Source of the DNA: Thalassotalea insulae
GTDB taxonomy: Bacteria; Pseudomonadota; Gammaproteobacteria; Enterobacterales; Alteromonadaceae
Direction: 5' to 3'
Assembly: GCF_030161395.1 (NCBI RefSeq)
Contig: NZ_BSST01000001.1
Span: forward strand, 3,720,001-3,784,000
DNA: 64,000 nucleotides
A program made the translations under genes and the position numbers. Below the pieces are notes generated by a model that saw only the letters and a program-made list of their open reading frames with translations, searched no databases and was not told the DNA's origin. Within the stretch, counting starts at the first letter, position 1, and every line of letters begins with the position of its first letter. Shown here piece by piece: positions 25,172 through 34,620 of this stretch.

Positions 25172-26515
25172 TTATTGATTTTCTTTCAGATGATGAAAAT
25201 CAATTTCTTCAATTTTTTGACCAGCATTTTCATCATTAAAAGTTGCAATATCCAGTTGATTTTCTGATTTGCCCACAACTGTGGTGACCATGCAATCACC
25301 GGTGACATTAACCGCGGTTCTGGTCATATCTAATAAACGATCAACCCCGATGATCATCGCAATACCTTCAACCGGCAAGCCGACTTGTTCAAGCACCATG
25401 GCTAACATGATCAGACCAACACCAGGAACACCGGCAGTACCGATTGATGCTAAAGTGGCTGTTAATATAACGGTAAGAAAATCAGAAATTGATAAATCCA
25501 CATTAAAAACTTGGGCGATAAACACTGTTGCTACCCCTTGCATGATAGCTGTGCCGTCCATATTAATGGTTGCGCCAAGCGGTACAGTAAATGAGGCGAT
25601 AGAGTTATTAACTCCCATTTTCTTAGTGGCAGTTTCCATCGTGACTGGAATGGTGGCATTACTGCTGGCGGTAGAAAAGGCAAATAAAATCGCGTCACGC
25701 ATTTTTTTGATAAATATTATCGGATTTAAGCCAGTGAGTAACTTAAGAATCACCGAATAACTTACAGTCGCGTGAATGATAAGTGCAAAAAATACTACGC
25801 CAAAATACATACCAAGGTTTTTAATGGTGCCAATATCAAGGTCGGTAAATAACCCGGCTAATAAGCAAAATACGCCATAAGGTGCGAGATTCATTAAAAT
25901 AGTAACTAAACGCATCACCACAACATTAAGATCTTCAAATAATGAAGCAATACGCTCTCCAGCTTGGCCTGATAAGGCAATGGCGATACCAAATAACAAA
26001 GCGAAGATGATTACTTGTAGCATATTCCCTTGAGCAAAAGCGGCAAATGGATTGCTTGGGAACATTTGAATCAATACCTGCGCCAGTGATGGAGCTTCTT
26101 TAGCAACAAAAGTACTGCTGTTGGCCATATTTACTCCTTCACCAGGGCTGAGTACCATCGCTAAACTCATGGCAAAACTAATGGCAATCGCTGTCGTGAT
26201 TAAATAAAGCCCGATGGCTTTACCACCTATACGCCCTAGCTTTGAGGTGTCTTTTAGTGAACAAGTACCGCAAATAAGTGAAACAAAGACTAATGGCACG
26301 ACCAGCATTTTTAAGCTGGCAACAAATATTTGGCCGCCGACTTCAAAAATACCATCGACAAACAGATTACGAATTGAAATGTCGAAAAAGCCGAGCGGAA
26401 CCAAAAAATCAGAACCATTAGGCATTAATTTTTGCAAGGCAAAACCCAATAAAATACCGGAAATCATACCGATAACGATACGGCTAGTTAAGCTAGAGGT
26501 GTGTTTATTGCTCAT
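25172..26515 (-). CDS. Dicarboxylate/amino acid:cation symporter (DAACS family)
   Basis: 447 residues, inner membrane, about eight helices plus two re-entrant hairpins. The signature motifs are present: the serine-rich hairpin AFSTASSNATIPVTMETA, the NMDGT motif in GATINMDGTAIMQ, and the C-terminal GVDRLLDMTRTAVNVTGDCMVTTVV that holds the substrate-binding Asp and Asn. These identify a GltP/DctA-type Na+ or H+ symporter of acidic amino acids or C4-dicarboxylates. The exact substrate cannot be read. Arg in the MTRTAVNVTGD motif favours an acidic substrate. Single gene. Confidence 0.9.
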   Translation of the reverse strand: MSNKHTSSLTSRIVIGMISGILLGFALQKLMPNGSDFLVPLGFFDISIRNLFVDGIFEVGGQIFVASLKMLVVPLVFVSLICGTCSLKDTSKLGRIGGKAIGLYLITTAIAISFAMSLAMVLSPGEGVNMANSSTFVAKEAPSLAQVLIQMFPSNPFAAFAQGNMLQVIIFALLFGIAIALSGQAGERIASLFEDLNVVVMRLVTILMNLAPYGVFCLLAGLFTDLDIGTIKNLGMYFGVVFFALIIHATVSYSVILKLLTGLNPIIFIKKMRDAILFAFSTASSNATIPVTMETATKKMGVNNSIASFTVPLGATINMDGTAIMQGVATVFIAQVFNVDLSISDFLTVILTATLASIGTAGVPGVGLIMLAMVLEQVGLPVEGIAMIIGVDRLLDMTRTAVNVTGDCMVTTVVGKSENQLDIATFNDENAGQKIEEIDFHHLKENQ

Positions 26516-26690
26516 ATTGTTATATTTATAGTTGGATGAATAAAATGTATAGCTTAATAGGTTATCAGCATTTCAAATGATTAAAAACCATAGTTCGCAG
26601 GCTTTTTTTGATAAGTTAGTGACCTTTTTCTTTTTTTTCGGTTAATATTAAAGAGTTGTCAACAAATAAACATCATCAGGGAGATGCTTT

Positions 26691-28904
26691 ATGGCGCTAT
26701 TAAGACGCTTAAGTTTCATTATGTTTTTCATCGGCCTCATTGGTTGCGGCGGTGGAGATGGTGGCTTTTCTACCGACGGGGGAACAACACCCGACCCAGG
26801 AACTGGTGATACTACAGATGATATAGTCGTGACGTTAGCTATCGAAGATTTAAATGTTGTTACATCAACTAACGTGATAGCTACAGTGATGAAAGGTAGC
26901 GAACCTGTAAAAGATGTTCGAGTAACATTTGCTATTGATGATGCTGATTATGGCTCGTTTAATCCTGAAAAAGGAACTAAAAAAACCAATGATGAAGGTG
27001 TAGCTAATATTACACTTAATGTTGGAGAGAGTGCTGGTACAGGTCAAATTATTGCGACTTTAGACTCTGGAGAATCATCTGAGCCAATATATTTTAATAG
27101 CCAAGGAACTTCTGAAGTTAAAGTTCGTATAGGTAGTGGTACTCCATTTAATGAAGGAAAAGCTGGTATTAGCCTTGCGCAAATTTCAGCGGGGGGAACC
27201 TCTGTTATAACTGTTTCCTTGATTGATGAGCAAGGTGAACTTTATAGCGATCCTGTTGAAATTAGCTTTAAGTCAGTATGTTCAGGAAAAACAGAGCCTA
27301 CCGCATTATTGTCAAATTCAACAGAACCTGTAAGTGGTGGTATTTATACAAGTACTTATACAGGCAACGGATGTGTTGGTGATGATCCAATCACTGTGAA
27401 TGCCATTGTAAATGGCGAATCATTAACAGCAAATGCCCTTATTAATGTTTTGCCTGCGGATGTTGGTAGTATTGAATTTGTTTTGGCAGAGCCAGAACAT
27501 ATTGCAATAAAAGGAACAGGAAGTTCTGAAAGACCTGAAAGAGCACTTGTGTATTTTAGAGTTCGAGACACTAACGGGATAAATGTCAGTAATCAAGATG
27601 TTGATTTTTCATTAAGTAGTGAAGGCGGCGGTATTGTATTAGAGCCAACATTTGCAACTAGTGATAATGATGGGATAGTAAGAACAGTCGTGAATTCAGG
27701 TACCGTTGCTCGAACAGTAAGCGTAATTGCTAAAGTTCGAGGTAGCGATCCATTAATTCAAACGCAATCAAACGAATTAAAAGTATCAACGGGTGTACCA
27801 GATCAAGACAGTATGTCTATTTCCGCAGATGTATTTAATCCTGAAGCTTGGGATATTGATGGTACTGAAGTAAACGTTACTATTAGACTTGCGGATGCCT
27901 CTAATAATCCACCACCACCAACGGCCGTGGTTTTTACCACTGAAGGTGGTTCAATTGAAACTTTAGACGCTACTTGTATTACTGATAATAATGGCGCATG
28001 TTCTGTCGTTTGGCGTAGTCAAGAACCTAAGCCTGAAGGACAAGAATTAAGCTATTCTAATTGTTATTCACAAGACAGTACTGTTCCAACTTTAGGCTGT
28101 GCTCATAGTACTCAATATTTAGGGCAGAAATATGGTGGCAGAACAACTATTTTAGCAACGGCCATAGGTGAGGAATCATTTCCAGATATCAATGGTAATG
28201 GCCGATTTGACGAATGTGAAGTGCCAGCATTTACCGGTGGCACCGGCAAACCTTGTAATACTGATGGTACTTTTGATTTAAGTGGTGAAGATATTAGTTA
28301 TACAGGTAATGATGTCGGTGGTGACCCTTATGATTTAGATGAGGCGCATTTAGAACATAATGAAGACTGGATATTTAACCCTGCACAAAGCGGTGGTATG
28401 GTAGGTGGAGAATTGGAAGAGCCGGTTGACTTTAATATTAATGGTCTTTTTGATACCAAAGATGGTATGTATAACGGTGTGTTGTGTGCCTTGCCTGAAC
28501 ATGATGGTTGTTCAGAAGTAAAATCATTAGATGTTAGAGACTCTATTGTTATTGTGATGTCAGGTAGTAATGCATATTTTACTACTATTAGTCCTTTATC
28601 TACAGATGGCGGTGTTCCAACATTGGTAATTATTGGTGAAGGATCAAATTCAGCTTATGTAGTTATTAGTGATTTGCATAATCAACAAATGCCTATGGGC
28701 AGTACTATTGAGTTTATCGCAACTGCTGGTAGTGTTGTTGATGGTGGTGGTGATTGGCCAAATTCTGCTAAAAATGGCGGTCTAATTACAGGAGTCACGA
28801 TTAAAGGTGAGAAAGAACCTAAACAAGGTTCACTGATAGTTAAAGTGACGACGCCAAGTGGAGTTATTAGTTTACATACAGTTGCTATTATCGACATTCA
28901 ATAA
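26691..28904 (+). CDS. Large lipoprotein with bacterial Ig-like (Big-1 type) domains
   Basis: 737 residues. The lipobox GLIGC puts the lipidated cysteine near residue 19, followed by a Gly/Asp/Thr-rich linker. The rest reads as successive Ig-like beta-sandwich domains (about 45-145, 150-255, 260-375, 380-480) with Big-1 hallmarks such as TNDEGVANITLNVG, DNDGIVRTVVNSGT and DNNGACSVVWRS. The later part has two calcium-loop-like segments, DINGNGRFDECE and DFNINGLFDTKDG, and several cysteines. It is probably a surface structural or adhesive protein. It is a single gene with AGGGAGA before the start and a terminator after it. Confidence 0.82.
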   Translation: MALLRRLSFIMFFIGLIGCGGGDGGFSTDGGTTPDPGTGDTTDDIVVTLAIEDLNVVTSTNVIATVMKGSEPVKDVRVTFAIDDADYGSFNPEKGTKKTNDEGVANITLNVGESAGTGQIIATLDSGESSEPIYFNSQGTSEVKVRIGSGTPFNEGKAGISLAQISAGGTSVITVSLIDEQGELYSDPVEISFKSVCSGKTEPTALLSNSTEPVSGGIYTSTYTGNGCVGDDPITVNAIVNGESLTANALINVLPADVGSIEFVLAEPEHIAIKGTGSSERPERALVYFRVRDTNGINVSNQDVDFSLSSEGGGIVLEPTFATSDNDGIVRTVVNSGTVARTVSVIAKVRGSDPLIQTQSNELKVSTGVPDQDSMSISADVFNPEAWDIDGTEVNVTIRLADASNNPPPPTAVVFTTEGGSIETLDATCITDNNGACSVVWRSQEPKPEGQELSYSNCYSQDSTVPTLGCAHSTQYLGQKYGGRTTILATAIGEESFPDINGNGRFDECEVPAFTGGTGKPCNTDGTFDLSGEDISYTGNDVGGDPYDLDEAHLEHNEDWIFNPAQSGGMVGGELEEPVDFNINGLFDTKDGMYNGVLCALPEHDGCSEVKSLDVRDSIVIVMSGSNAYFTTISPLSTDGGVPTLVIIGEGSNSAYVVISDLHNQQMPMGSTIEFIATAGSVVDGGGDWPNSAKNGGLITGVTIKGEKEPKQGSLIVKVTTPSGVISLHTVAIIDIQ

Positions 28905-28923
28905 TAAGAGATTTGTTAACAAT

Positions 28924-28955
28924 AAAAAACGCCACTATGTCAGTGGCGTTTTTTG
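28924..28955. terminator. Bidirectional terminator after the Ig-like lipoprotein gene
   Basis: AAAAAACGCCACT and AGTGGCGTTTTTT form a 13-bp stem with a five-base loop, and it serves both convergent genes. Confidence 0.92.
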
Positions 28956-28980
28956 TTATTTCAAGATAATAAATATGCAG

Positions 28981-30084
28981 CTATTGATTGATCTGCTCAA
29001 TCAAAAATGCTGAAATCTCAGCGCCCACTTTTAATGTTGTTTCTGAGCTGATAGCACCTTTGCCTGAACTGTCAGTAAACGGGGCTATTTCCATCATGTC
29101 GGCGCCGGTTATCGGATACTGGGCGGCAAGTGATGTTAATATTGCCATCGCTTCATCCGGTGTTAACCCATCTGGCTCTGGTGTGCCGGTTGCTGAAGCA
29201 AACGCATCGTCAAGGGCATCGATATCAAAACTGACATAAAGCTCATCGATTGCTTGTTCTTTTAATTGTGCCAGAATGCTCTCTATAACTGGCGCTACAC
29301 CATTTTCTCTGATTTCATGTGCCCAATGTTGTCTAACACCAAAAGTACTTTCCCAGTGCTCCTTAGGTTTGCCGCTAGAGCGAATACCTATTTGAATCAA
29401 GTGATTGTGCTCGTGCAAATCGTCAAGAATATGAGTACACCAAGAGCCAAAGCATAAATCTATGCCTAAACGTTCTACCAGTAAATCGGTATGGGCATCA
29501 AAATGTATAATGGCGCAGCGTTTGCCTTGTGCTTTTTTCGCTTGTAAATAGGTCTTGGTCAATGGATAGCTGATCGAATGATCGCCGCCAATACCAAAAA
29601 TGCCTTTGTCGGGATAAAGTGCGTAAAAGTCATGCAATACATCTTCAGTAATGGTTAATGGACTCACTGCTAATTTACTTTCTGGATCTTGATAAAGCGC
29701 CTTCCGGCAATTGCTAATGGTTGGTTGATTTAAATATTTATCGTGTAATAGATGCGGGATCACGCGGACATCACCGAGATCAAAGGCATTTATCTGAGGA
29801 TAATTAGCCAATAAGGTTGAACGAACAAATAATGGCCCCCAGTTTGCGCCTCTTAAGATACCGCCGCCGCAATCAGACGCTATACCTAAAATTACTGCTT
29901 TTGATGACGTAGTCAGCGTATCCAAGCTTTCGCTCCATAAGGCTTCGATATTGTCAGTCTGACCATATAGCGCTTGGTGAAGCGCGGCTTTACGTTCTTT
30001 AGCTGTGTTAACGGTAAAAACTCCGTTACCTGGCGGGCACAAGCTTTGTTTAATCTTGGTCAAAAATTGAGGTTGCGTTGTCAT
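28981..30084 (-). CDS. Arginase/agmatinase/formimidoylglutamase family hydrolase
   Basis: About 367 residues, ureohydrolase fold. The binuclear manganese ligands are visible in IGGDHSISYPL, HFDAHTDLL and SFDIDALDDAFASATGTPEPDGLT. The family hydrolyses guanidino or formimino groups. The substrate is not clear from sequence, and no hut or arginine genes are adjacent. The ATG at 30084 (MTTQPQF) follows AGAGAG with five-base spacing, so the longer open frame was not used. The long divergent gap to topA lies upstream. Confidence 0.85.
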   Translation of the reverse strand: MTTQPQFLTKIKQSLCPPGNGVFTVNTAKERKAALHQALYGQTDNIEALWSESLDTLTTSSKAVILGIASDCGGGILRGANWGPLFVRSTLLANYPQINAFDLGDVRVIPHLLHDKYLNQPTISNCRKALYQDPESKLAVSPLTITEDVLHDFYALYPDKGIFGIGGDHSISYPLTKTYLQAKKAQGKRCAIIHFDAHTDLLVERLGIDLCFGSWCTHILDDLHEHNHLIQIGIRSSGKPKEHWESTFGVRQHWAHEIRENGVAPVIESILAQLKEQAIDELYVSFDIDALDDAFASATGTPEPDGLTPDEAMAILTSLAAQYPITGADMMEIAPFTDSSGKGAISSETTLKVGAEISAFLIEQINQ

Positions 30085-30474
30085 AATAACTCTCTTTACT
30101 GTTATTGGATGTTCCCAGGAGCAATTTGTTCTAACTATGAGGGGAATATTGTTATTAATTATAAAACTTATAACTAAATATACATTCAGCACTAAAAAAA
30201 TTAGTGTAATAGCTCTTAATTTCTATTGAAAACTCGACTATGATACGCCGAAAGTCAAGCAAGACCATTATAGCAAAAAGCGATTAATAGGCTAGATGTT
30301 GTTATGTTTTCAGAATGAACAAAACTTAAACAACTAATTTCTAGTGCAACTAATTAAAAAAAATTATTGCTTGTCAGCTTGCTAAATTACAGATATATCT
30401 AATAGTAATTTGAGAAATTAATTAAATATTCACATTGTTGCGTTGTAGTTTCAATGAATCAATGCTCGCTTGTA

Positions 30475-30492
30475 GCGTTAATTATTTAACGC
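30475..30492. promoter_or_regulatory. Palindrome in the topA upstream region
   Basis: GCGTTAATTATTTAACGC has seven-base perfect arms. The gap between the arginase-family gene and topA is 486 bp and AT-rich. I see only this palindrome and the one at 30519, with no convincing small gene. Confidence 0.35.
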
Positions 30493-30518
30493 AGATACAC
30501 CACAATCGACGATGTGTT

Positions 30519-30534
30519 CTGACAAAAATGTCAG
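30519..30534. promoter_or_regulatory. CTGACA-N4-TGTCAG palindrome upstream of topA
   Basis: CTGACAAAAATGTCAG is a perfect inverted repeat 37 bases before the topA start, likely in the promoter or 5' leader. Confidence 0.35.
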
Positions 30535-30570
30535 CCCAAATAGGGTTCAATAGTAGGGTTAAATAAATAT

Positions 30571-33222
30571 ATGTCAAAATCTCTGGTAATTGTCGAGTCG
30601 CCAGCTAAAGCTAAGACAATTAACAAATATCTCGGGAAAAACTTTGTTGTAAAGTCCAGTGTTGGACATGTACGTGATCTGCCAACCAGTAGTACAGGTA
30701 AAAAAGCAGCAACCAAGTCACCGGCTGAAGTGAGAAAAATGGCGCCGGAAGAAAAAGCTAAGTATAAAGCGAAACGAGATAAGCAGGCGCTGGTCAATCG
30801 CATGGGGATTGATCCTGACAAAGACTGGAAAGCCACTTATCAGGTATTACCTGGTAAAGAAAAAGTGGTGACTGAGCTGAAAAAGCTTGCCGAAAAAGCA
30901 GATACTATTTATCTCGCAACCGATTTGGACCGTGAAGGAGAAGCTATAGCCTGGCATTTGAAAGAGCTTATTGGCGGCACAGAAGATAAATATAAACGTG
31001 TGGTTTTTAATGAGATCACGGAGAATGCTATTCAGCAAGCATTTGCCACACCAGGTGAATTAAGTATGCCTGGGGTAAATGCCCAGCAGGCGAGACGGTT
31101 TCTTGATCGAGTGGTTGGCTTTATGGTCAGCCCGTTATTGTGGAAAAAAGTAGCGCGTGGTTTATCGGCTGGGCGAGTGCAGTCAGTGGCGGTTAAACTG
31201 GTCGTGGAAAAAGAGCGCGAAATTAAAGCTTTTGATCCACAAGAGTTTTGGGAAATTAGCGCTGATACTAGTACGCAAGATAAGCAAGCATTGACGTTAG
31301 ATGTCACTCATCAACAGGGGAAAGCGTTTAAACCAAAAAATGAAGCGCAGGCTAAAGCCGCAGTTGAATTATTAACGCCTGCCAGTTACGTGGTGAGTAA
31401 ACGGGAAGATAAGCCGTCAAAAAGCTCGCCATCTGCACCTTTTATTACTTCGACTTTACAACAGGCGGCTAGTACTCGTTTAGGTTATGGTGTCAAACGT
31501 ACTATGGGGTTAGCACAAAAGCTTTATGAAGCTGGTCATATAACCTATATGCGTACCGACTCAACTAACTTGAGTAAAGATGCAGTAGATATGTGTCGCA
31601 GCTATATTAGTAAGAACTTTGGTGACAACTACTTACCAGAAAAGCCTAAAACTTATGGTAGTAAAGCTAATGCGCAAGAGGCGCATGAGGCGATTCGTCC
31701 ATCGAATGTTAAATTAGAAGCGGCGTTTCTAGAAAATTTAGATGCCGACTGCAAAAAACTGTACGATTTGATCTGGCGCCAGTTTGTCGCCTGTCAAATG
31801 ACTGCTGCACGTTACACGGTTAGTACTATCACGGTTGGCGCAGCAGGTTTTGACTTAAAAGCAAAGGGCCGAGTGATGCAGTTTGATGGTTGGACCAAAG
31901 TTCATCCGCAAATGTCAAAAGGCGATAAAGACACGCATTTACCCGATCTCGCTGTTGGTGAACAATTACAGCTGGATAAACTGACGCCGTCGCAGCACTT
32001 TACTAAGCCGCCTGCGCGATACGGTGAAGCATCGTTAGTGAAAGAATTAGAAAAACGCTCTATAGGCCGTCCTTCTACTTATGCATCGATTATTTCTACT
32101 ATCCAGGATCGAGGTTATGTCCGTCTGGATAAGAAGCGCTTTTATGCGGAAAAAATGGGCGAAATTGTCACTGATAGCTTATCGGAGAGCTTTAAAAACT
32201 TAATGAGCTATAACTTTACCGCGGAAATGGAGCAAGAGCTTGATGAAATAGCGGAAGGTAAGATCCCATGGAAAGAAGTACTGAATGAGTTTTATCAAAA
32301 CTTCACCAAACAATTGACGATGGCGGACAAACCGGTTGAAGAAGGTGGCATGCCGAATAATCAACCGGTGTTAACTGACATCGATTGCCCAAGTTGTGGT
32401 CGCAAAATGGGAATTCGTACCGCATCAACAGGCGTATTTTTAGGTTGTTCAGGTTATGCATTGCCGCCAAAAGAGCGTTGTACTACCACGATGAATTTAA
32501 CGCCGGGTGAAGAAGCCGTGAGCGTATTGGCTGAAGATCAGGAAACGGAAGCGCTTCGCGCCATGCATCGTTGCCCTAAATGCTCAACAGCAATGGACAG
32601 TTATTTAATCGATGAAAAACGCAAGTTACATGTCTGTGGTAATAATCCTGTTTGTGACGGGTATGAACTGGAGCAAGGAACATTTAAGATCAAAGGTTAT
32701 GATGGACCGGTATTAGAATGTGACCGTTGTCATGCTGATATGGAACTTAAAAATGGCCGTTTTGGTAAGTACTTTGATTGTACTAATAGCGAATGTAAAA
32801 ATACCCGTAAATTATTAGCTAATGGTGAAGCTGCGCCACCGAAAGAAGACCCGGTACAGTTACCTGAATTGCAGTGTGAAAAGTCTGATGCTCACTTTGT
32901 TTTAAGAGATGGTGCCGCAGGAATATTTTTAGCTGCTAGTACTTTTCCGCGCTCGCGAGAAACAAGAGCGCCAAAAGTGGCCGAATTGCAGCGCTTTCGT
33001 GATCGTATTTCACCTAAGTTTTATTATTTGGCTGATGCGCCAGCACAAGATCCAGAAGGTAATTTAGCAATAGTGCGCTATAGCCGTAAAAATAAATCGC
33101 AATATGTGATGACGGAAGTTGAAGGTAAAGCGACTGGCTGGACTGCTGTTTACCAAGATGGCAAGTGGGTTGAATCGTTAGCAAAGAAAAAAGCAACTAA
33201 AGCAAAAGCTAAGAAAAAATAG
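30571..33222 (+). CDS. topA: DNA topoisomerase I TopA
   Basis: Relaxes negative supercoils by single-strand passage. 883 residues (E. coli 865). The TOPRIM domain has LVIVESPAKAKTINKYLG and YLATDLDREGEAIAWHL. The catalytic tyrosine lies in ITYMRTDSTNLS, with IGRPSTYASII further on. Three C-terminal zinc-ribbon modules start at CPSCGRKMG, CPKCSTAMD and CDRCHADME, then a lysine-rich tail (AKKKATKAKAKKK). Single gene with a terminator after it. Confidence 0.98.
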   Translation: MSKSLVIVESPAKAKTINKYLGKNFVVKSSVGHVRDLPTSSTGKKAATKSPAEVRKMAPEEKAKYKAKRDKQALVNRMGIDPDKDWKATYQVLPGKEKVVTELKKLAEKADTIYLATDLDREGEAIAWHLKELIGGTEDKYKRVVFNEITENAIQQAFATPGELSMPGVNAQQARRFLDRVVGFMVSPLLWKKVARGLSAGRVQSVAVKLVVEKEREIKAFDPQEFWEISADTSTQDKQALTLDVTHQQGKAFKPKNEAQAKAAVELLTPASYVVSKREDKPSKSSPSAPFITSTLQQAASTRLGYGVKRTMGLAQKLYEAGHITYMRTDSTNLSKDAVDMCRSYISKNFGDNYLPEKPKTYGSKANAQEAHEAIRPSNVKLEAAFLENLDADCKKLYDLIWRQFVACQMTAARYTVSTITVGAAGFDLKAKGRVMQFDGWTKVHPQMSKGDKDTHLPDLAVGEQLQLDKLTPSQHFTKPPARYGEASLVKELEKRSIGRPSTYASIISTIQDRGYVRLDKKRFYAEKMGEIVTDSLSESFKNLMSYNFTAEMEQELDEIAEGKIPWKEVLNEFYQNFTKQLTMADKPVEEGGMPNNQPVLTDIDCPSCGRKMGIRTASTGVFLGCSGYALPPKERCTTTMNLTPGEEAVSVLAEDQETEALRAMHRCPKCSTAMDSYLIDEKRKLHVCGNNPVCDGYELEQGTFKIKGYDGPVLECDRCHADMELKNGRFGKYFDCTNSECKNTRKLLANGEAAPPKEDPVQLPELQCEKSDAHFVLRDGAAGIFLAASTFPRSRETRAPKVAELQRFRDRISPKFYYLADAPAQDPEGNLAIVRYSRKNKSQYVMTEVEGKATGWTAVYQDGKWVESLAKKKATKAKAKKK

Positions 33223-33238
33223 CCGGAACTGTTAATCA

Positions 33239-33268
33239 CCAAAAAGCACCAGCGTTGGTGCTTTTTTA
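33239..33268 (+). terminator. Terminator after topA
   Basis: AAAAAGCACCA and TGGTGCTTTTTT form a stem around GCGT, followed by a T-tract. Confidence 0.9.
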
Positions 33269-33304
33269 TTATCAGAGACTTTTTGTTTGAACGAGACTAG
33301 TGAA

Positions 33305-33676
33305 TTAATCTTCTAACCATTCTAATTCATCAATTACTTTTCTTGCTTCTAATACCGTGCAGTCGGTTTTTGCGATTAACTCATTGATGGTGATACCATT
33401 ATTTTTTTTCGCAATATTAAGTAAATGTTGATGACTTAGTTTTTGGTTATCTTGGCTTAATTTTTTGGCTACCCATTGCCAAGAATCTTCATTTGATTGT
33501 TCAATTAATAAGATAACTTCATTGATTTGTTCGGGGGAAGCGGTAAGTTGCCAGTTACGCGAACGTCCAACTCTTGATAGTTCACAGCCCAATGCTCTGA
33601 TCTCGGCTTTTAACGCATAAGCGCGTAAAACCCGTCTTAAAAAAGATGGCAGTATAATAGTGAGCTGCTTCAACAT
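33305..33676 (-). CDS. Ribosome recycling factor-like family protein (RRF_GI type)
   Basis: 123 residues. The N-terminal part, PSFLRRVLRAYALKAEIRALGCELSRVGRSRNWQLTAS, contains the CELxRVxRSRNWQ segment I associate with a small gammaproteobacterial family named after ribosome recycling factor. It is not the canonical 185-residue Frr. The C-terminal half, LLNIAKKNNGITINELIAKTDCTVLEARKVIDELEWLED, looks like a small winged-helix. Real function is unknown. It may share a transcript with the SDR gene upstream (73-bp gap). Family name is moderately sure. Confidence 0.6.
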   Translation of the reverse strand: MLKQLTIILPSFLRRVLRAYALKAEIRALGCELSRVGRSRNWQLTASPEQINEVILLIEQSNEDSWQWVAKKLSQDNQKLSHQHLLNIAKKNNGITINELIAKTDCTVLEARKVIDELEWLED

Positions 33677-33748
33677 AGATTATTGCGAGTAAAGCTGAAA
33701 TAAAGCACTTATTTTAGTGATTTATTTCAGCTGAATCAACGTAGCTAC

Positions 33749-34498
33749 TTATTTTCCTCCCGCTAGTTCGATATGACTACCGGTCACATAGGATGCCTGC
33801 TCTGATAGCAACCAGGTGATTGCCTGTGCAACTTCGATTGGCTGACCGCCTCGTTTCATCGGGATGTTTTCTTTAACGCGTTCAACTCTATTCGCTTCAC
33901 CACCATCGGCGTGCATCTCAGTATAAATAAAGCCAGGTCGTACACTATTGACGCGAATGTTTTCGGCAGCAACTTCCAGTGATAACCCCTTAGTTAGGCT
34001 GTCGATTGCTCCTTTACTTGCGGCGTAATCAACATATTCATTAGGTGCGCCTAAACGCGAAGCGGCTGAAGATACATTAACAATCGCACCGCCTTGGCCG
34101 CCGTTATTAGGAGACATACGCTTAATAGCTTCACGGCAGCAAAGAAAGTAGCTGGTGACGTTATTGGACAGTATTTTATTAATGCGTTCGGCAGTTAGTT
34201 CGCTAACAGGTGATTGCTGCATTAAGATACCGGCATTGTTGACTAACATGGTAAGTTTGCCATCTAACACATCGATTTGTTTAAATAACTCAACGACTTG
34301 TTCTTCTTGTGAAACATCTGCTTGTATAGCGATAGCTTGATAACCTTGCGCAATGATACTATCGGTTATTTGCTCTGCAGCTAGCTGATTTTTCTGATAA
34401 TTAATCACAACCTGTATACCTTGTTGTGCCAGTAATTGAGCGGTTGCTGCGCCAATACCTCGACTACCACCCGTAACTAATGCAATTTTCTTTGTCAC
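33749..34498 (-). CDS. Short-chain dehydrogenase/reductase (SDR)
   Basis: 249-residue classical SDR with NAD(P)-binding TGGSRGIG near residue 9, NNAG near 88, the catalytic Ser in NVSSAASRLG, and Tyr and Lys in YVDYAASKGA. The C-terminal YVTGSHIELAGG is typical. The substrate is unknown, with glucose/3-ketoacyl-type reductases the closest in style. It is divergent from an AraC regulator with a 122-bp gap, which may regulate it. Confidence 0.88.
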   Translation of the reverse strand: MTKKIALVTGGSRGIGAATAQLLAQQGIQVVINYQKNQLAAEQITDSIIAQGYQAIAIQADVSQEEQVVELFKQIDVLDGKLTMLVNNAGILMQQSPVSELTAERINKILSNNVTSYFLCCREAIKRMSPNNGGQGGAIVNVSSAASRLGAPNEYVDYAASKGAIDSLTKGLSLEVAAENIRVNSVRPGFIYTEMHADGGEANRVERVKENIPMKRGGQPIEVAQAITWLLSEQASYVTGSHIELAGGK

Positions 34499-34620
34499 CT
34501 TTCTGCCTTGAATATGTTATTTTTTGCGCAGTCTATCACAATAAAAAAGCAACTTTGTACAAGGCAGCGTTATTTGATTGATTATAATGCTTACTAGGGA
34601 TTGAATAGATAACAGTAACA

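Noticed and set aside
25269..25760. 163-codon plus-strand frame opposite the symporter gene
   Set aside because: Entirely antisense to a conserved DAACS protein, and no ribosome-binding site.
26691..28904. Ig-like lipoprotein as a polymorphic toxin or contact-dependent system
   Set aside because: No toxin domain, repeats or immunity gene nearby; it reads as a plain Big-1 surface protein.
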